A stretch of 64,000 bases of DNA from Hahellaceae bacterium (GCA_024234575.1 JACKOB010000007.1:1-64000), one strand, 5' to 3'. Counted from the first letter of the stretch, positions 18,948 through 28,841 are shown. The notes: a model not told the origin generated them from the sequence alone. Program-made: numbers and translations.

Positions 18948-20603
18948 ATGTCTAGTCAATCGCTTGAAACCCCTTACAAGACTATAACCATAGATCCACG
19001 TACGTCGAATTCTCTTGCTAAGCTCAAATCGCTACGTAACCACAATGGATTGCTTGGATTAACTTTTATAATCATAGCGGTTGCCTTAGTTACCCTCGCA
19101 GTTAATCTTTCTTCAAAAACTCAACTTAATCAGACTGTCGAGACTGTGTTGGTTTTAGTACTCACCGCCTTGGTTGGTTTTTTAGTATTTAAAGGAATTA
19201 ACTATCTACGTGCCTGTTTGCATAAAGATGGCGTTATAAAAGAATTTTATGAAGGCTATTCGCAAGTTTCAAAAGCACTCATTGATCGCTCTCCATCACC
19301 ATTGGCTAAAGCAATTAAACATGCCAATAACGGAAAGAATATCTTACTGAAAAGCTGGATGACAAGTTGCGAGGCTTCTCTGAGTGATCTAGTAGAGCAA
19401 CGTCATAAGCTAGAGTTGCAAACACGATTGAGTAAAGAGGTCGCTGACTTTAAACGACAATACGAAGCTAAAGCTTCAGAAATGCACCTTGCGCATCCTC
19501 TTTACCAGGCCTTATTTGCTTTACAAGCTGCCGAAAAGCAGCTTAAAAAACGACGCGACGAACTGGAAGCAGAATGGAATCGAGTTTATGCGACATTCTC
19601 GTGGTGGAATAAACTCAAGCATGCGGGGGCGCTAGATTTTAAGGAATTGGATAAGAAAATTAGTGAAATTGAAAGAGCGCAAAAATCTTTAATCGCTAAA
19701 CACGAATTTGATTTCACTAAGTTAAAAACGTACTACGCAAAAGCTGCAGAACAAGCTTTTGAGCGAGTAGTTAATACGAGCGTGACTATTGAAGAATACA
19801 TTAAACAAAGCAAGTATGACGATAAACAGAGTAACGACCTTCTAAAATCAGGATTGTTGTTGTCCGCCATGTCTGTACCTGTTTCGCTATGGTCTGATGT
19901 CAATAATGCGGCTGAGGTTTATGACGTTTTAAGATCCGTCAACGGTAACTTTGTAGGAATGAGTGATGCAGAAATATGGTGGGAAACGTTGTTCTGGCCG
20001 TCTGATAAACTCGCGGGACTCGTTAGTTTAACCAAAGGCGCCTATTTAGAAAGTCTTGTCGCTGCTGAAAGTGGCGGACAACTATATGAGCATTTTAATC
20101 ATCCAGATACTGACATCGTAATTGACGGTGTTGCCTACCAGATTAAAGCAACAGATAGTGAAGGTTATATAAATAGCGTTGATGAAGGTATACCCGTTAT
20201 TGCTACATCAGAAGTAGCGAGTGTTACCGGCGTCATCGATAGCGGTTACAGCAATGATGATATAACTGAAACTGTTTCCTTGGCTGTTGGAGGAAGCGTT
20301 GTTGATGTCGAAGATACCGCAATTGATGCTGTTCTCACTGGTGTCGGAGGGCTGGGTACCCTCGCGACATTATCTGGAATTAATCATGCGCTGAAAAAAT
20401 ATGACAATGGCGGCGATCCAGTAGAGGCGATGTTTGAGGGTGCGGGAATTGCCATAGAAGGTACCGCTCGAGCGGCGGTTAACACGATGGAGCTAGGCTA
20501 TAAGGCATTAAACTCTAAGCCGAGTCGATTTATTGGACGACAACTTGTTAAAGCGCTGGTCAAATTGGATGACAAAATGATGGGAGTGGATAAAAAACAA
20601 TGA
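18948..20603 (+). CDS. BREX-embedded unknown gene 4b, membrane protein with nuclease-like motif
   Basis: ATG 18948 gives 551 residues; an in-frame TTG lies 9 bp earlier. Two hydrophobic helices near residues 31-51 and 60-85 anchor the N-terminus. A coiled-coil region follows (about 140-280). Around 364-404 there is a segment GAYLESLVAAESGG, EHFNHPDTDIVIDG and YQIKAT, where the Asp of DIVIDG and the Gln-x-Lys of QIK match a PD-(D/E)XK-type core. A glycine-rich hydrophobic C-terminal part follows. Its stop overlaps the pglZ start by 4 bp (ATGA), so its translation is coupled to a core BREX gene. I infer a membrane-tethered nuclease or effector; activity is not proven by sequence alone. Confidence 0.62.
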   Translation: MSSQSLETPYKTITIDPRTSNSLAKLKSLRNHNGLLGLTFIIIAVALVTLAVNLSSKTQLNQTVETVLVLVLTALVGFLVFKGINYLRACLHKDGVIKEFYEGYSQVSKALIDRSPSPLAKAIKHANNGKNILLKSWMTSCEASLSDLVEQRHKLELQTRLSKEVADFKRQYEAKASEMHLAHPLYQALFALQAAEKQLKKRRDELEAEWNRVYATFSWWNKLKHAGALDFKELDKKISEIERAQKSLIAKHEFDFTKLKTYYAKAAEQAFERVVNTSVTIEEYIKQSKYDDKQSNDLLKSGLLLSAMSVPVSLWSDVNNAAEVYDVLRSVNGNFVGMSDAEIWWETLFWPSDKLAGLVSLTKGAYLESLVAAESGGQLYEHFNHPDTDIVIDGVAYQIKATDSEGYINSVDEGIPVIATSEVASVTGVIDSGYSNDDITETVSLAVGGSVVDVEDTAIDAVLTGVGGLGTLATLSGINHALKKYDNGGDPVEAMFEGAGIAIEGTARAAVNTMELGYKALNSKPSRFIGRQLVKALVKLDDKMMGVDKKQ

Positions 20604-23224
20604 ACCTCGACCAACTCAACCAAGGCCTTGAACAAGCCTTCTTCAAAGAAGAACACCGTATTGTCTTCTGGTTTGATCCTGAGCAAAGCTTTGAGCAGGA
20701 GCTAAACTCCCTGTCGTTGTCTGATGTTCAAGTATTGAATATGAAGGGTGAATCAACCTTAGGCATCAAATTGAAGCTTGAGCTTGAGGATACTGAGGGT
20801 AAGTATCTCCTATATTTTCCTTCGGCAGAGCCTGACCCTGAGAAAGACTGGTTGCTAGATATCAAGCTTTACTCCCGTTGCTTCTATGCGGACCGTTTCT
20901 CGATTATTTTCAATGAACTCGGCTTGCATCAGCAAACGCTAAGAGAGCATCTAGCCAAACGTGAAAAGTTCTTGGCAAGCAAAGCCCGATTGAATGCATT
21001 TAAAAAATGGGTACAGCCGGATTTCACCGAGGCTGAGTTAGATCTGGCGATGATTACTTCTTTGGTAAAAGCCGAGAATTGCGATATTGCACATATACTC
21101 TTTGCAATGGCCGAAGAAGCTGTTGAAGCGGACTTGGGTTTAGAAGAAACACCTGCCTCTCTGATAGAAATTCAAAAATACGATTTGGTGCCAGCCTTTG
21201 TAAAAGCCCTGCAAGTGGAAGTGGGTTATTCTGCTTCTGCTGAAGAGCTCTCCGGTGAAGCGGAATTTAAGTTTGGGCACTTCCTGGTGAGATTACTTAC
21301 CACTGGTTTTTGCGAAAGTATTGGCGACCTGCCTGTTTGGGCGAAGGAGCTGGCCCTTGCTGCAGGCAGTGCGCGGGCCACCGCTCGAGCCTTGTTGTCA
21401 CGTTGGCGCGATAGCTCTCGTTATTATAAAGCCTTTGATGGAGTATCTGGTTGGGTCGCAGAGGCGTTGCGAATATCTGAAAAGCTCAACGACATACCGT
21501 TAAGCGATTTGTCTGATGTCGCCACCTTCGAAGCTGTCGAAAAACAAATTATAGTCGACATATCGCAGGCGATTCCTGAGGCGGATAATCGGGCGTTGTC
21601 TGAATATGCAGACATCATCGCTGTGCGATTAGATAACTATTGGGCCTCGCGCCATAAAGATGATGATACGCGAAGAAAGTACCGTTTAGTTTATCGTGCA
21701 CTATCTGCCGCCATCGACTTATTTACCCTGCGTCATTCCCATGATAGTGGCTTTCATTTTGCCTCCACACAAGCAATCTTTGAGGCCTATGAAACTGACT
21801 TACACCAGTTCGATACCGCCTATCGCCATTACTTTGAGGCATCAGGTCGGGCCAACGTTGAGATTCTAAAAAGGTTGGATCAGGCAATGGAGCAGGTTTA
21901 TGCCAACTGGTATTTAGATAACCTATCGCGTAACTGGGGAGATAAGGTCGAATCTGAAGAGCGCCTAAGCCACTGGAAAATCCCGCAGGTGGGTAATCAA
22001 CAGGATTTTTATTCCCGCCATGTGAAATCAGCCTTTGCGAAATCGAAGCAAACCCGTGTGGTGGTCATTATCAGTGATGCCTTCCGTTACGAGGCGGCAG
22101 CGGAGTTAACTCAGCGAATTAACGAGAAGCGCTATAGCGAAGCAAAGTTAAGCTCGTTATTAGGTGTGGTTCCGAGTTATACCACATTAGGTATGGCGGC
22201 TCTATTACCTCATAAATCCCTGGAGTATCGTGAAGGCGTGGGAGATGACGTTTTTGTGGATGGTGTTTCTAGTAAAGGAACCGTTTCACGTAACAAGATT
22301 CTTGGGGCTTATGGTGGTATTGCGGTCTCTGCCGAAGAGGTTAAAGGTTGGTCGCGGGATGCTGGGCGCGAGGCCTTGCGAGATCAACAGCTCGTTTATG
22401 TCTATCACAATGTGGTGGATGCCCGCGGTGACAGTGCTTCTACAGAGTCGGAAACCTTTCAGGCCGTTGAGCAGGCAATTGAGGAGCTAACAGAGCTAAC
22501 CCGCAAGATATTGATGCACTTCAATACATCAACCGTGCTTATTACGGCTGACCATGGTTTTCTTTTCCAGCAAAGCAAATTAAATACCTCTGACAAAACG
22601 TCCTTGGCAGAAAAGCCTGCCGATGCACTCAAGAGCAAAAAACGTTATGTGATTGGTTTTGATTTACCTTCACCAAAAGATGCGTGGATGGGCACGACAA
22701 AACAAACCGCAGGTACGGAGACGGAGACTCACTTTTGGATACCTAAAGGCACAAACCGCTTTCATTTCGTCGGCGGCGCACGTTTTGTCCATGGGGGCAT
22801 AATGCCGCAGGAGATTGTAGTTCCTGTAGTGACGGTGAAACAGCTACGTGGTGAGAAGGCAGAGAAACGTACCAAGCGCAAAGTTGGGGTGATCTCCGCG
22901 AAGTCATCATTGAAAATGGTGAATAATATCCAGAAGTTTGATTTGATGCAGACGGAAGCTGTTAGCGAGAAGGTATTACCCGTCACTGTCTCCGCTGCCA
23001 TTTACGATGATGACAAGCTGGTTTCCAGTGAAGAGGTGATTACTTTTGACTGTACAACGGATTCCGTGTCAGAGCGGGTAAAACAGATCCGCCTGTCTTT
23101 GTCTGGTACGGACTTCGATCGCAAAAAAGACTACTTCCTGATATTAAAAGACAAAGATTTAAATACAGAGATTGAACGTTACAAGGTCACCATAGATTTG
23201 GCCTTTACCGACGACTTCTTTTAA
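20600..23224 (+). CDS. pglZ: PglZ (BrxZ), BREX alkaline-phosphatase-superfamily protein
   Basis: The 874-residue protein has the PglZ domain: the metal-binding strand VVVIISDAFRYE (Asp493) and the downstream TADHGF motif (Asp651-His652), the two marks of an alkaline-phosphatase-like core. The N-terminal 480 residues are helical, and the C-terminus is a beta-rich domain. PglZ is the signature gene of all BREX types and is required for both methylation and defence. Its start overlaps the preceding accessory gene by 4 bp, and brxL follows 14 bp after its stop. Length is normal for type I. Confidence 0.95.
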   Translation: MNLDQLNQGLEQAFFKEEHRIVFWFDPEQSFEQELNSLSLSDVQVLNMKGESTLGIKLKLELEDTEGKYLLYFPSAEPDPEKDWLLDIKLYSRCFYADRFSIIFNELGLHQQTLREHLAKREKFLASKARLNAFKKWVQPDFTEAELDLAMITSLVKAENCDIAHILFAMAEEAVEADLGLEETPASLIEIQKYDLVPAFVKALQVEVGYSASAEELSGEAEFKFGHFLVRLLTTGFCESIGDLPVWAKELALAAGSARATARALLSRWRDSSRYYKAFDGVSGWVAEALRISEKLNDIPLSDLSDVATFEAVEKQIIVDISQAIPEADNRALSEYADIIAVRLDNYWASRHKDDDTRRKYRLVYRALSAAIDLFTLRHSHDSGFHFASTQAIFEAYETDLHQFDTAYRHYFEASGRANVEILKRLDQAMEQVYANWYLDNLSRNWGDKVESEERLSHWKIPQVGNQQDFYSRHVKSAFAKSKQTRVVVIISDAFRYEAAAELTQRINEKRYSEAKLSSLLGVVPSYTTLGMAALLPHKSLEYREGVGDDVFVDGVSSKGTVSRNKILGAYGGIAVSAEEVKGWSRDAGREALRDQQLVYVYHNVVDARGDSASTESETFQAVEQAIEELTELTRKILMHFNTSTVLITADHGFLFQQSKLNTSDKTSLAEKPADALKSKKRYVIGFDLPSPKDAWMGTTKQTAGTETETHFWIPKGTNRFHFVGGARFVHGGIMPQEIVVPVVTVKQLRGEKAEKRTKRKVGVISAKSSLKMVNNIQKFDLMQTEAVSEKVLPVTVSAAIYDDDKLVSSEEVITFDCTTDSVSERVKQIRLSLSGTDFDRKKDYFLILKDKDLNTEIERYKVTIDLAFTDDFF

Positions 23225-23238
23225 GGCTAGAACGAGCT

Positions 23239-25278
23239 ATGAACATAGAAAATGATAAAGATTTAGATCAGCTACTTAACGAGCATTTTGCTGGCCGGGT
23301 TGTCCGTAAAGATTTAACCAAGTTAATCAAAGAAGGCGCCAACGTACCGGTGTATGTATTGGAGTACCTGCTGGGAATGTATTGTGCCTCGGATGACCCG
23401 GAGGTCATTGAGCAAGGTCTGCGTAACGTTAAAACCGTATTGGCCGAAAATTATGTACGACCGGATGAAGCGGAGAAAGTGAAGTCTCTCGTAAAAGAAC
23501 GGGGGACGTTTAAGGTCATCGACCGCGTGACTGTGCGGTTGAACGAGCGTAAAGACAAGTACGAGGCAGCATTTAGTAACCTGGGAATCAAAGATGCAGA
23601 AATTTCCTCTGGGATCGTCAAGGAATATGAGAAGCTGCTTGTCGGTGGTATTTGGGTCATTGCTACGCTGAGTTATTTCCATGAAGAAGGACAGTCTGGG
23701 TCGCCCTTTGGTGTGACGTTGTTAAAGCCCATCCAAATGCCCAACATGAACATGGATGAGTTGTTCAATGGCCGGTCTGCCTTAACGACGGACCAATGGC
23801 GTCAGGCATTAATCCGTTCCATTGGTATGGAGCCAAGTTCGCTGGATGTTGATGTTCAATGGCATTTGCTGGCTCGTATGATTCCTTTTGTAGAGAACAA
23901 CTATAACGTGTGTGAGTTGGGTCCAAGGGGAACGGGTAAGAGTCACATTTACAAAGAATGCTCTCCAAACAGTATTCTTGTCTCCGGAGGCCAAACCACC
24001 GTTGCTAACTTGTTCTATAACATGAGTACAAGACGTATTGGTCTCGTTGGCCTATGGGACCTGGTGGCCTTTGATGAAGTGGCCGGTATTTCATTTAAAG
24101 ATAAAGACGGCGTGCAGATTATGAAAGATTTCATGGCTTCGGGGTCTTTTGCCCGAGGTCGGGAGCAAATGGAAGCGTCAGCTTCGATGGTGTTTGTGGG
24201 AAATATCAACCAGAGTGTTGAGTCGCTTGTTAAAACAAGCCATTTATTGGCACCATTTCCAGATGCGATGATCGACTCGGCTTTCTTTGATCGTTTTCAC
24301 GCCTACATTCCTGGCTGGGAAATTCCGAAAATGCGGCCAGAATTCTTTACCGATAAATACGGCTTAATTGTTGATTATCTAGCAGAGTTCTATCGTGAAA
24401 TGCGCAAACGTAGCTTTTCAGATGCCATCGATAAATACTTCAAGCTGGGCAACAACTTAAACCAGCGCGATGTGATTGCCGTTCGAAAAACTGTTTCCGG
24501 CTTAATGAAATTATTGTATCCGCACGATCAGTTTGAGAAAGAAGATGTTCGCCAATGCCTGGAGTATGCGCTTCAAGTGCGTCGCAGAGTGAAAGAACAG
24601 CTAAAAAAGATCGGCGGCATGGAGTTTTACGATGTGCATTTCAGTTACATCGATAACGAAACATTGGAAGAACATTTCGTCGCCGTTAAAGAACAAGGCG
24701 GCGGTGGCCTAATACCCGAAGGACCAGGTAAACCAGGTGTGTTACATACCATCGGTTTAAGCGCTAAAGGCATGCCTGGGTTGTATCGACTAGAGCTGCA
24801 AGTGACTAAAGGCTCGGGCAAGCTGGTCACTTCCGGCTTGTGGAATTCTAACGCTGCCAAAGAGCAGGTTAAGATAGCGTTTGATTATTTTAAAGCCAAC
24901 TCAGGAAGAATCAGTGCTGGCGCAAAAGTGATGGATCACGACTTTCACCTTCATGCGGTTGAGCTTCAAAACACAGGGCCATTCACTCATTTAGCTTTAT
25001 CTAGCTTGGTAGCATTCGCTTCTGGCTTGTTAGGAAAACCGGTACAAAATCAAATGGTGGTTATGGGTGATATGAGCCTCGGTGGCAGCGTTACACCCGT
25101 GCAGAGTATAGCCGAGTGTTTACAGGTCGCGTTTGATGCAGGGGCAAAGAGAGTTGCTCTTCCAATGAGCAGCGCTGCAGATATTCCAACTATACCTGCT
25201 GAGTTGTTTACTAAGTTTCAGACCAGCTTTTATGCGGATCCTGTGGACGCTGTGTTTAAGGCTTTGGGGGTTGATTAG
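23239..25278 (+). CDS. brxL: BrxL, Lon-like AAA+ protein of type I BREX
   Basis: The 679-residue protein has Walker A GPRGTGKS at 228-235, a Walker B-like DLVAFDEV near 275-282, and a C-terminal Lon-protease-like domain (GDMSLGGSVTPV around Ser617, then GAKRVALP). BrxL forms ring assemblies on DNA and is the effector-side component needed for phage exclusion in type I BREX. Ser617 and the later Lys resemble the Lon dyad, but the spacing is shorter than in Lon and I do not claim protease activity. It closes the BREX operon: the next gene begins over 200 bp later. Confidence 0.94.
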   Translation: MNIENDKDLDQLLNEHFAGRVVRKDLTKLIKEGANVPVYVLEYLLGMYCASDDPEVIEQGLRNVKTVLAENYVRPDEAEKVKSLVKERGTFKVIDRVTVRLNERKDKYEAAFSNLGIKDAEISSGIVKEYEKLLVGGIWVIATLSYFHEEGQSGSPFGVTLLKPIQMPNMNMDELFNGRSALTTDQWRQALIRSIGMEPSSLDVDVQWHLLARMIPFVENNYNVCELGPRGTGKSHIYKECSPNSILVSGGQTTVANLFYNMSTRRIGLVGLWDLVAFDEVAGISFKDKDGVQIMKDFMASGSFARGREQMEASASMVFVGNINQSVESLVKTSHLLAPFPDAMIDSAFFDRFHAYIPGWEIPKMRPEFFTDKYGLIVDYLAEFYREMRKRSFSDAIDKYFKLGNNLNQRDVIAVRKTVSGLMKLLYPHDQFEKEDVRQCLEYALQVRRRVKEQLKKIGGMEFYDVHFSYIDNETLEEHFVAVKEQGGGGLIPEGPGKPGVLHTIGLSAKGMPGLYRLELQVTKGSGKLVTSGLWNSNAAKEQVKIAFDYFKANSGRISAGAKVMDHDFHLHAVELQNTGPFTHLALSSLVAFASGLLGKPVQNQMVVMGDMSLGGSVTPVQSIAECLQVAFDAGAKRVALPMSSAADIPTIPAELFTKFQTSFYADPVDAVFKALGVD

Positions 25279-25495
25279 CCCTGTCCAAGTGTAGCTGATT
25301 GAATTCGTACTTTGATTAAAAGAAGGTGAAGAACGGCTGGGGATGGTTGCTTTTGATACAGTTTTATTATTCATGCAGTCCAGCAATGTGGCATCTAGAG
25401 CTATATTAACAAAACGGTTTAGAATGTTTTCGATACCTTCCGACCAGTTATCAAACTTAGAAAATTAAATATTGTTCCAAGGCAATAGGTACCGC

Positions 25496-26425
25496 ATGAA
25501 CCGATTTATAAAAATTAGCTTAACAATGGTAAGGGCAATTCTTCTTTTAATAGCCATCTGGCAATTACTTGGTATTTTGCCAGTTGTAACTTGGTTCGGG
25601 AATTTTAGTGCGGTCGGCATAGATCATGTGGCGACACTAACTTTAAAGATAGTCTTTTTCTTGGTCTTTTCTTTCGCGTATATATTTCTTACTAGAATAC
25701 AAAATAAAAAGCACCATAAACAAGATCGTAGCTATCAAGCATCGTCAAAATGTTTCGAAGCTGGGAAGGCAGAAGCCAAAGATCAATCGAAGTTGGAAAA
25801 CTTAGAGAAGGCAAACAGGAGTAATCCCGAAAGTATCAGAGAGGCATACACTCCCGGGTTATTAAAACAAACTACCCCATCGTTTAAGACCCTGTCAGAG
25901 AAAACCCAGTCGATCCCCATAGTGGATAACATAAACACTAAAACCACTTTAAGACAAACTGTCCCAACACAAAATTTACAAAGTAAAGAATCAAACTCAT
26001 CAAATAATCATGCTATGCATAACGATAGTGATTTAGTATTTGAAAACGAGTGGGACGTTCTATGCAAATATGAAAGGGAATTCCGTGATGCAATCAATCG
26101 ATTAAAGCCATATGGCGACAAAGGTATTGGTGAACTTAAAAGAGCATATAGAGTGATTAGCGACAGGTCGAAAATATCTGAAATTACTAGTATCATCATT
26201 GACGACTTTGAAAAAGATACCAAGAAAAAAGAAATTGCTTTGCAGAATATCCGACAAATAAAAAGTCCATCATCCCAGCAATTAATACCGTTAGCGGAAG
26301 TGCTTGGATATGAAATTAACATCAAAAACCATGGCTTTGACCTAATGAGAGATGGTAAGAAAATCAAGTATTTTTCAACGCCCTGGAGTATGGGTGAATA
26401 TATAAAAAATAATACTGAATTATAA
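25496..26425 (+). CDS. Membrane protein of unknown function downstream of BREX
   Basis: ATG 25496 (309 residues) is preferred over a TTG 24 bp upstream because AATAGG lies just before it. Two hydrophobic helices (about 8-30 and 40-65) are followed by a long, polar Ser/Thr/Lys/Gln-rich linker (about 75-190) and a helical C-terminal region of about 115 residues. No known domain is recognised. It is separated from brxL by more than 200 bp without a clear gene, and is AT-rich, so it may be a separate acquisition. Its stop lies 148 bp before the second IS5-family copy. Confidence 0.5.
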   Translation: MNRFIKISLTMVRAILLLIAIWQLLGILPVVTWFGNFSAVGIDHVATLTLKIVFFLVFSFAYIFLTRIQNKKHHKQDRSYQASSKCFEAGKAEAKDQSKLENLEKANRSNPESIREAYTPGLLKQTTPSFKTLSEKTQSIPIVDNINTKTTLRQTVPTQNLQSKESNSSNNHAMHNDSDLVFENEWDVLCKYEREFRDAINRLKPYGDKGIGELKRAYRVISDRSKISEITSIIIDDFEKDTKKKEIALQNIRQIKSPSSQQLIPLAEVLGYEINIKNHGFDLMRDGKKIKYFSTPWSMGEYIKNNTEL

Positions 26426-26573
26426 TTGGGTTTTCTAAAAATTAGCTTGTTTTGCGGCAGATCCACTTCATGATGCGGCAGACTTTGCCTCTCAAAGCTG
26501 TAAAGTCAAGATTGCTGCCTCTATATTCGCACAATAAAATATATCCTCGTGGTAAAATAATTTGCACAGCCTA

Positions 26574-27429
26574 GGGCCTGTTGCCATTTCACATAGGTAA
26601 CCACTGAAATGCGCATGCCATAGCCACCATTGATTCAAAATTTCTCTTCAGTTTGTCATACCTAGTAGCTATTGCTCGGTAATGTTTTAATCGTGCAAAC
26701 TGATTCTCAACAAGATGACGCATTTTGTACAAGTGCCAGTCAATATCCTCATTACCAAATTTAGAATTACTCTTTCTTGGTATCACTGGCACCGAGTTTT
26801 TACTACGAATTTTTTCCCGTAGCATTTCCTTATCGTAGCCTTTATCTGCAATTGTAGACGCGAAGACCGGCGAGTTATCAAGCAAACTGTCCGCAGCACT
26901 TGAGTCATGGACTTGCCCGCCTGTAATTTCAAAATGCACAGGCAGTCCGAAGCCATCTACAACCAAATGTATTTTACTTGTATTTCCACCTCTACTGAGC
27001 CCTATAGCCTGACACCCGCCTCCATGCGCTCCAGCACTATGCTGATGAGCTCTTACATAACTGCCATCCATGAACCCCCATTCCAGATCAGGATCATCGA
27101 CCAGAAAATTTAACACTTTTCGCCAAATACCTTTTGCTGACCAGTTGTTAAATTTCTTATAAATAGCATTCCAGGAACCAAAGTACTCAGGTAAATCTCT
27201 CCAAAAGGCAATCCTGTTCGTAAACGGTAAAACATTCCCTCCACCATTTTGCGAAGGTTGTGCTTGTCATAAACACCAAAGTGAAGCAAGATTATCCTTA
27301 GCTTCAACCAGAGCTCGTCACTGAGCAATAGTCGGGGCATAGCAAACTCGTTATTGTTTGTGTGAGAACTACAATATTGCGAGTTTGCTATTTTAAATCA
27401 ACCACTTATTGCCAAATGGCAACAGCCCC
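26574..27429 (-). mobile_element. IS5-family insertion sequence (copy B), 856 bp
   Basis: This is the same element as at 3728-4581, in inverse orientation, with the same terminal repeats and TA on both outer sides (26572-26573 and 27430-27431). It is 2 bp longer because of an insertion where copy A reads CTCCATGGCAATC and copy B reads CTCCAAAAGGCAATC, which breaks the transposase frame. A few base substitutions also separate the copies. It landed at the stop codon of the helicase gene: with or without the IS that frame ends in TAG, so the helicase is unharmed. Confidence 0.92.
26589..27340 (-). pseudogene. Frameshifted IS5-family transposase
   Basis: The first 231 bp (27110-27340) encode the intact N-terminus up to RTGLP, where a 2-bp insertion changes the frame and the native WRDLPEYFGSWN becomes unrelated residues. 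The remainder (26589-27116) encodes the rest of the protein, including all three catalytic acidic residues, in another frame. Two amino acid differences from copy A are visible (Ala-Pro to Ala-His and Val to Ile). The family includes members with programmed frameshifting, but the site here has no slippery heptamer and copy A is in one frame, so I treat this as a broken gene. Confidence 0.85.
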
Positions 27430-28841
27430 TAATCAAATGCTGAAAAATTAAGGCAAAGCATGTTTTGGCTAAACTTGCCAAACACGTTCAGAGATGCCTC
27501 ATAAGCTTTGGAGAGCGAGTTTTCTTCTGTTGGTTTGTTGTGATCTGGTGAAGCGTCGATGGTCAGAGTTGGGACTTGTAAGAAATTCTTTGTGGGGATG
27601 TGTTCTTTATCAAGGGCAGAGTTTGATTCTAACTCGTCAACAGTAATAGATGCAGGAGACGTTTCAAATGAAATGACGGCGTTTTCATCTGGTATGTCCT
27701 CGGCAGCTCTTTCAGCATAAGTAATTAAATTACTTTCAGCTGGCATGAATAAATAGCCTTCTTGAGGCTCTGGTCGATTCACTCGAAGAATGCGACCAAG
27801 AATTTGTCTGAAGTGTAATTCAGTTTTTATCCTGGTCAGGTGACAGCAAACCTGCAAACGTGGGATATTTGTTCCCTCGCTGATCATGCCAACAGAGACT
27901 ATCCAGCGTGTAGAGTTATTTTTAAAATTCTCGATGATGGTTTCTGGATCCTGCTCTCTGTAGGTCGCAATGACCGCAGACTCTTTCAACTCGCTTTGAA
28001 TTATAGCGAGTATTTGCTGGGCATGTTTTACTGATGACGCGACAACTAAGCCTCCAGCATTTGGATTTTTGCACCTCAACTTTGATAGCTTTTTACTGGC
28101 TTGTCGAAGCATGTGATGGATGACGCTTTTATTCTCAACAATGTGTTGATAAGGGCATGCGGACGCCTCTAGCAAAGCGGTAAAGCTTTCGTATTTATCG
28201 ATGCTGCCATCGTAATGTTTTAAAGTAACGTTGTTGTTATCCGTTATTACTATTCGTGGGGTGCGGCAAACGTTGTCTGGAATTGCCTTTGATAAACCAT
28301 AGATATAGTCACAAACAATTTTCCCATCAGATTTAGTGTATTCAGATAATGCGATAGGCGTCTTATCAGAGCGCCAGGGTGTACCTGTTAAAGCCAGGCT
28401 GAATGTGGCTTTGTGCTGAATATTCTGGATGATTTTTTCACCCCATGCGTTTGCCTGATCTAATTCTGCGCCCGCACAGTGATGTATTTCGTCAAAAATA
28501 GCCAACACCCTATGGGACAGGAATAAGCGCCATATATCGTCACTTAAATACATCATACCTTGGTAAGTAAATGAGCCTCCTTTGGCGCCAATGAGACCAT
28601 CAAATCGTTGCCCCAAGCGTTCTTCTAACGTAGTTCGAATGTCTTTTGCAATGACCACCGAAGGGGAGAAGCAGATGACGAAGTCAATCAAGTCTAGTGC
28701 GAATAACTTAGCGGCGACCTCTGCCGCCATGATAGTTTTACCCGCACCAGGAGTGGCTAGACAGAGAAAGTGTTTACCTCCTGACTGGTACTTGTTGATT
28801 GCGTGACGGAGACACTCAGATTGCCACTTGCGAAGATCCAT
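27429..28841 (-). CDS. SF2 DEAD/DEAH-type helicase
   Basis: The 470-residue protein has motif I TPGAGKT (30-36), motif II DEIHH (117-121), motif III SLALTGTPWR, and a second RecA-like domain with VSVGMISEGTNIPRLQ and motif VI QILGRILRVNRPEP. This is the superfamily 2 set used by restriction-type and defence helicases. The ATG at 28841 overlaps the end of the upstream winged-helix gene by 26 bp, so the two form a translationally coupled pair. That upstream gene is broken by the composite transposon, so helicase expression may now depend on other transcription. The stop codon sits exactly at the IS5 copy B junction but is preserved. Confidence 0.88.
   Translation of the reverse strand: MDLRKWQSECLRHAINKYQSGGKHFLCLATPGAGKTIMAAEVAAKLFALDLIDFVICFSPSVVIAKDIRTTLEERLGQRFDGLIGAKGGSFTYQGMMYLSDDIWRLFLSHRVLAIFDEIHHCAGAELDQANAWGEKIIQNIQHKATFSLALTGTPWRSDKTPIALSEYTKSDGKIVCDYIYGLSKAIPDNVCRTPRIVITDNNNVTLKHYDGSIDKYESFTALLEASACPYQHIVENKSVIHHMLRQASKKLSKLRCKNPNAGGLVVASSVKHAQQILAIIQSELKESAVIATYREQDPETIIENFKNNSTRWIVSVGMISEGTNIPRLQVCCHLTRIKTELHFRQILGRILRVNRPEPQEGYLFMPAESNLITYAERAAEDIPDENAVISFETSPASITVDELESNSALDKEHIPTKNFLQVPTLTIDASPDHNKPTEENSLSKAYEASLNVFGKFSQNMLCLNFSAFD

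Noticed and set aside
26589..27340. Programmed frameshift in IS5 copy B transposase
   Set aside because: Copy A is in one frame and copy B has a plain 2-bp insertion, with no slippery site, so it is a mutation.
3728..27429. BREX as cargo of an IS5-family composite transposon
   Set aside because: The immediate flanks of copy A restore an intact gene by themselves, so copy A inserted alone. The TA duplications are too short to support a joint event.
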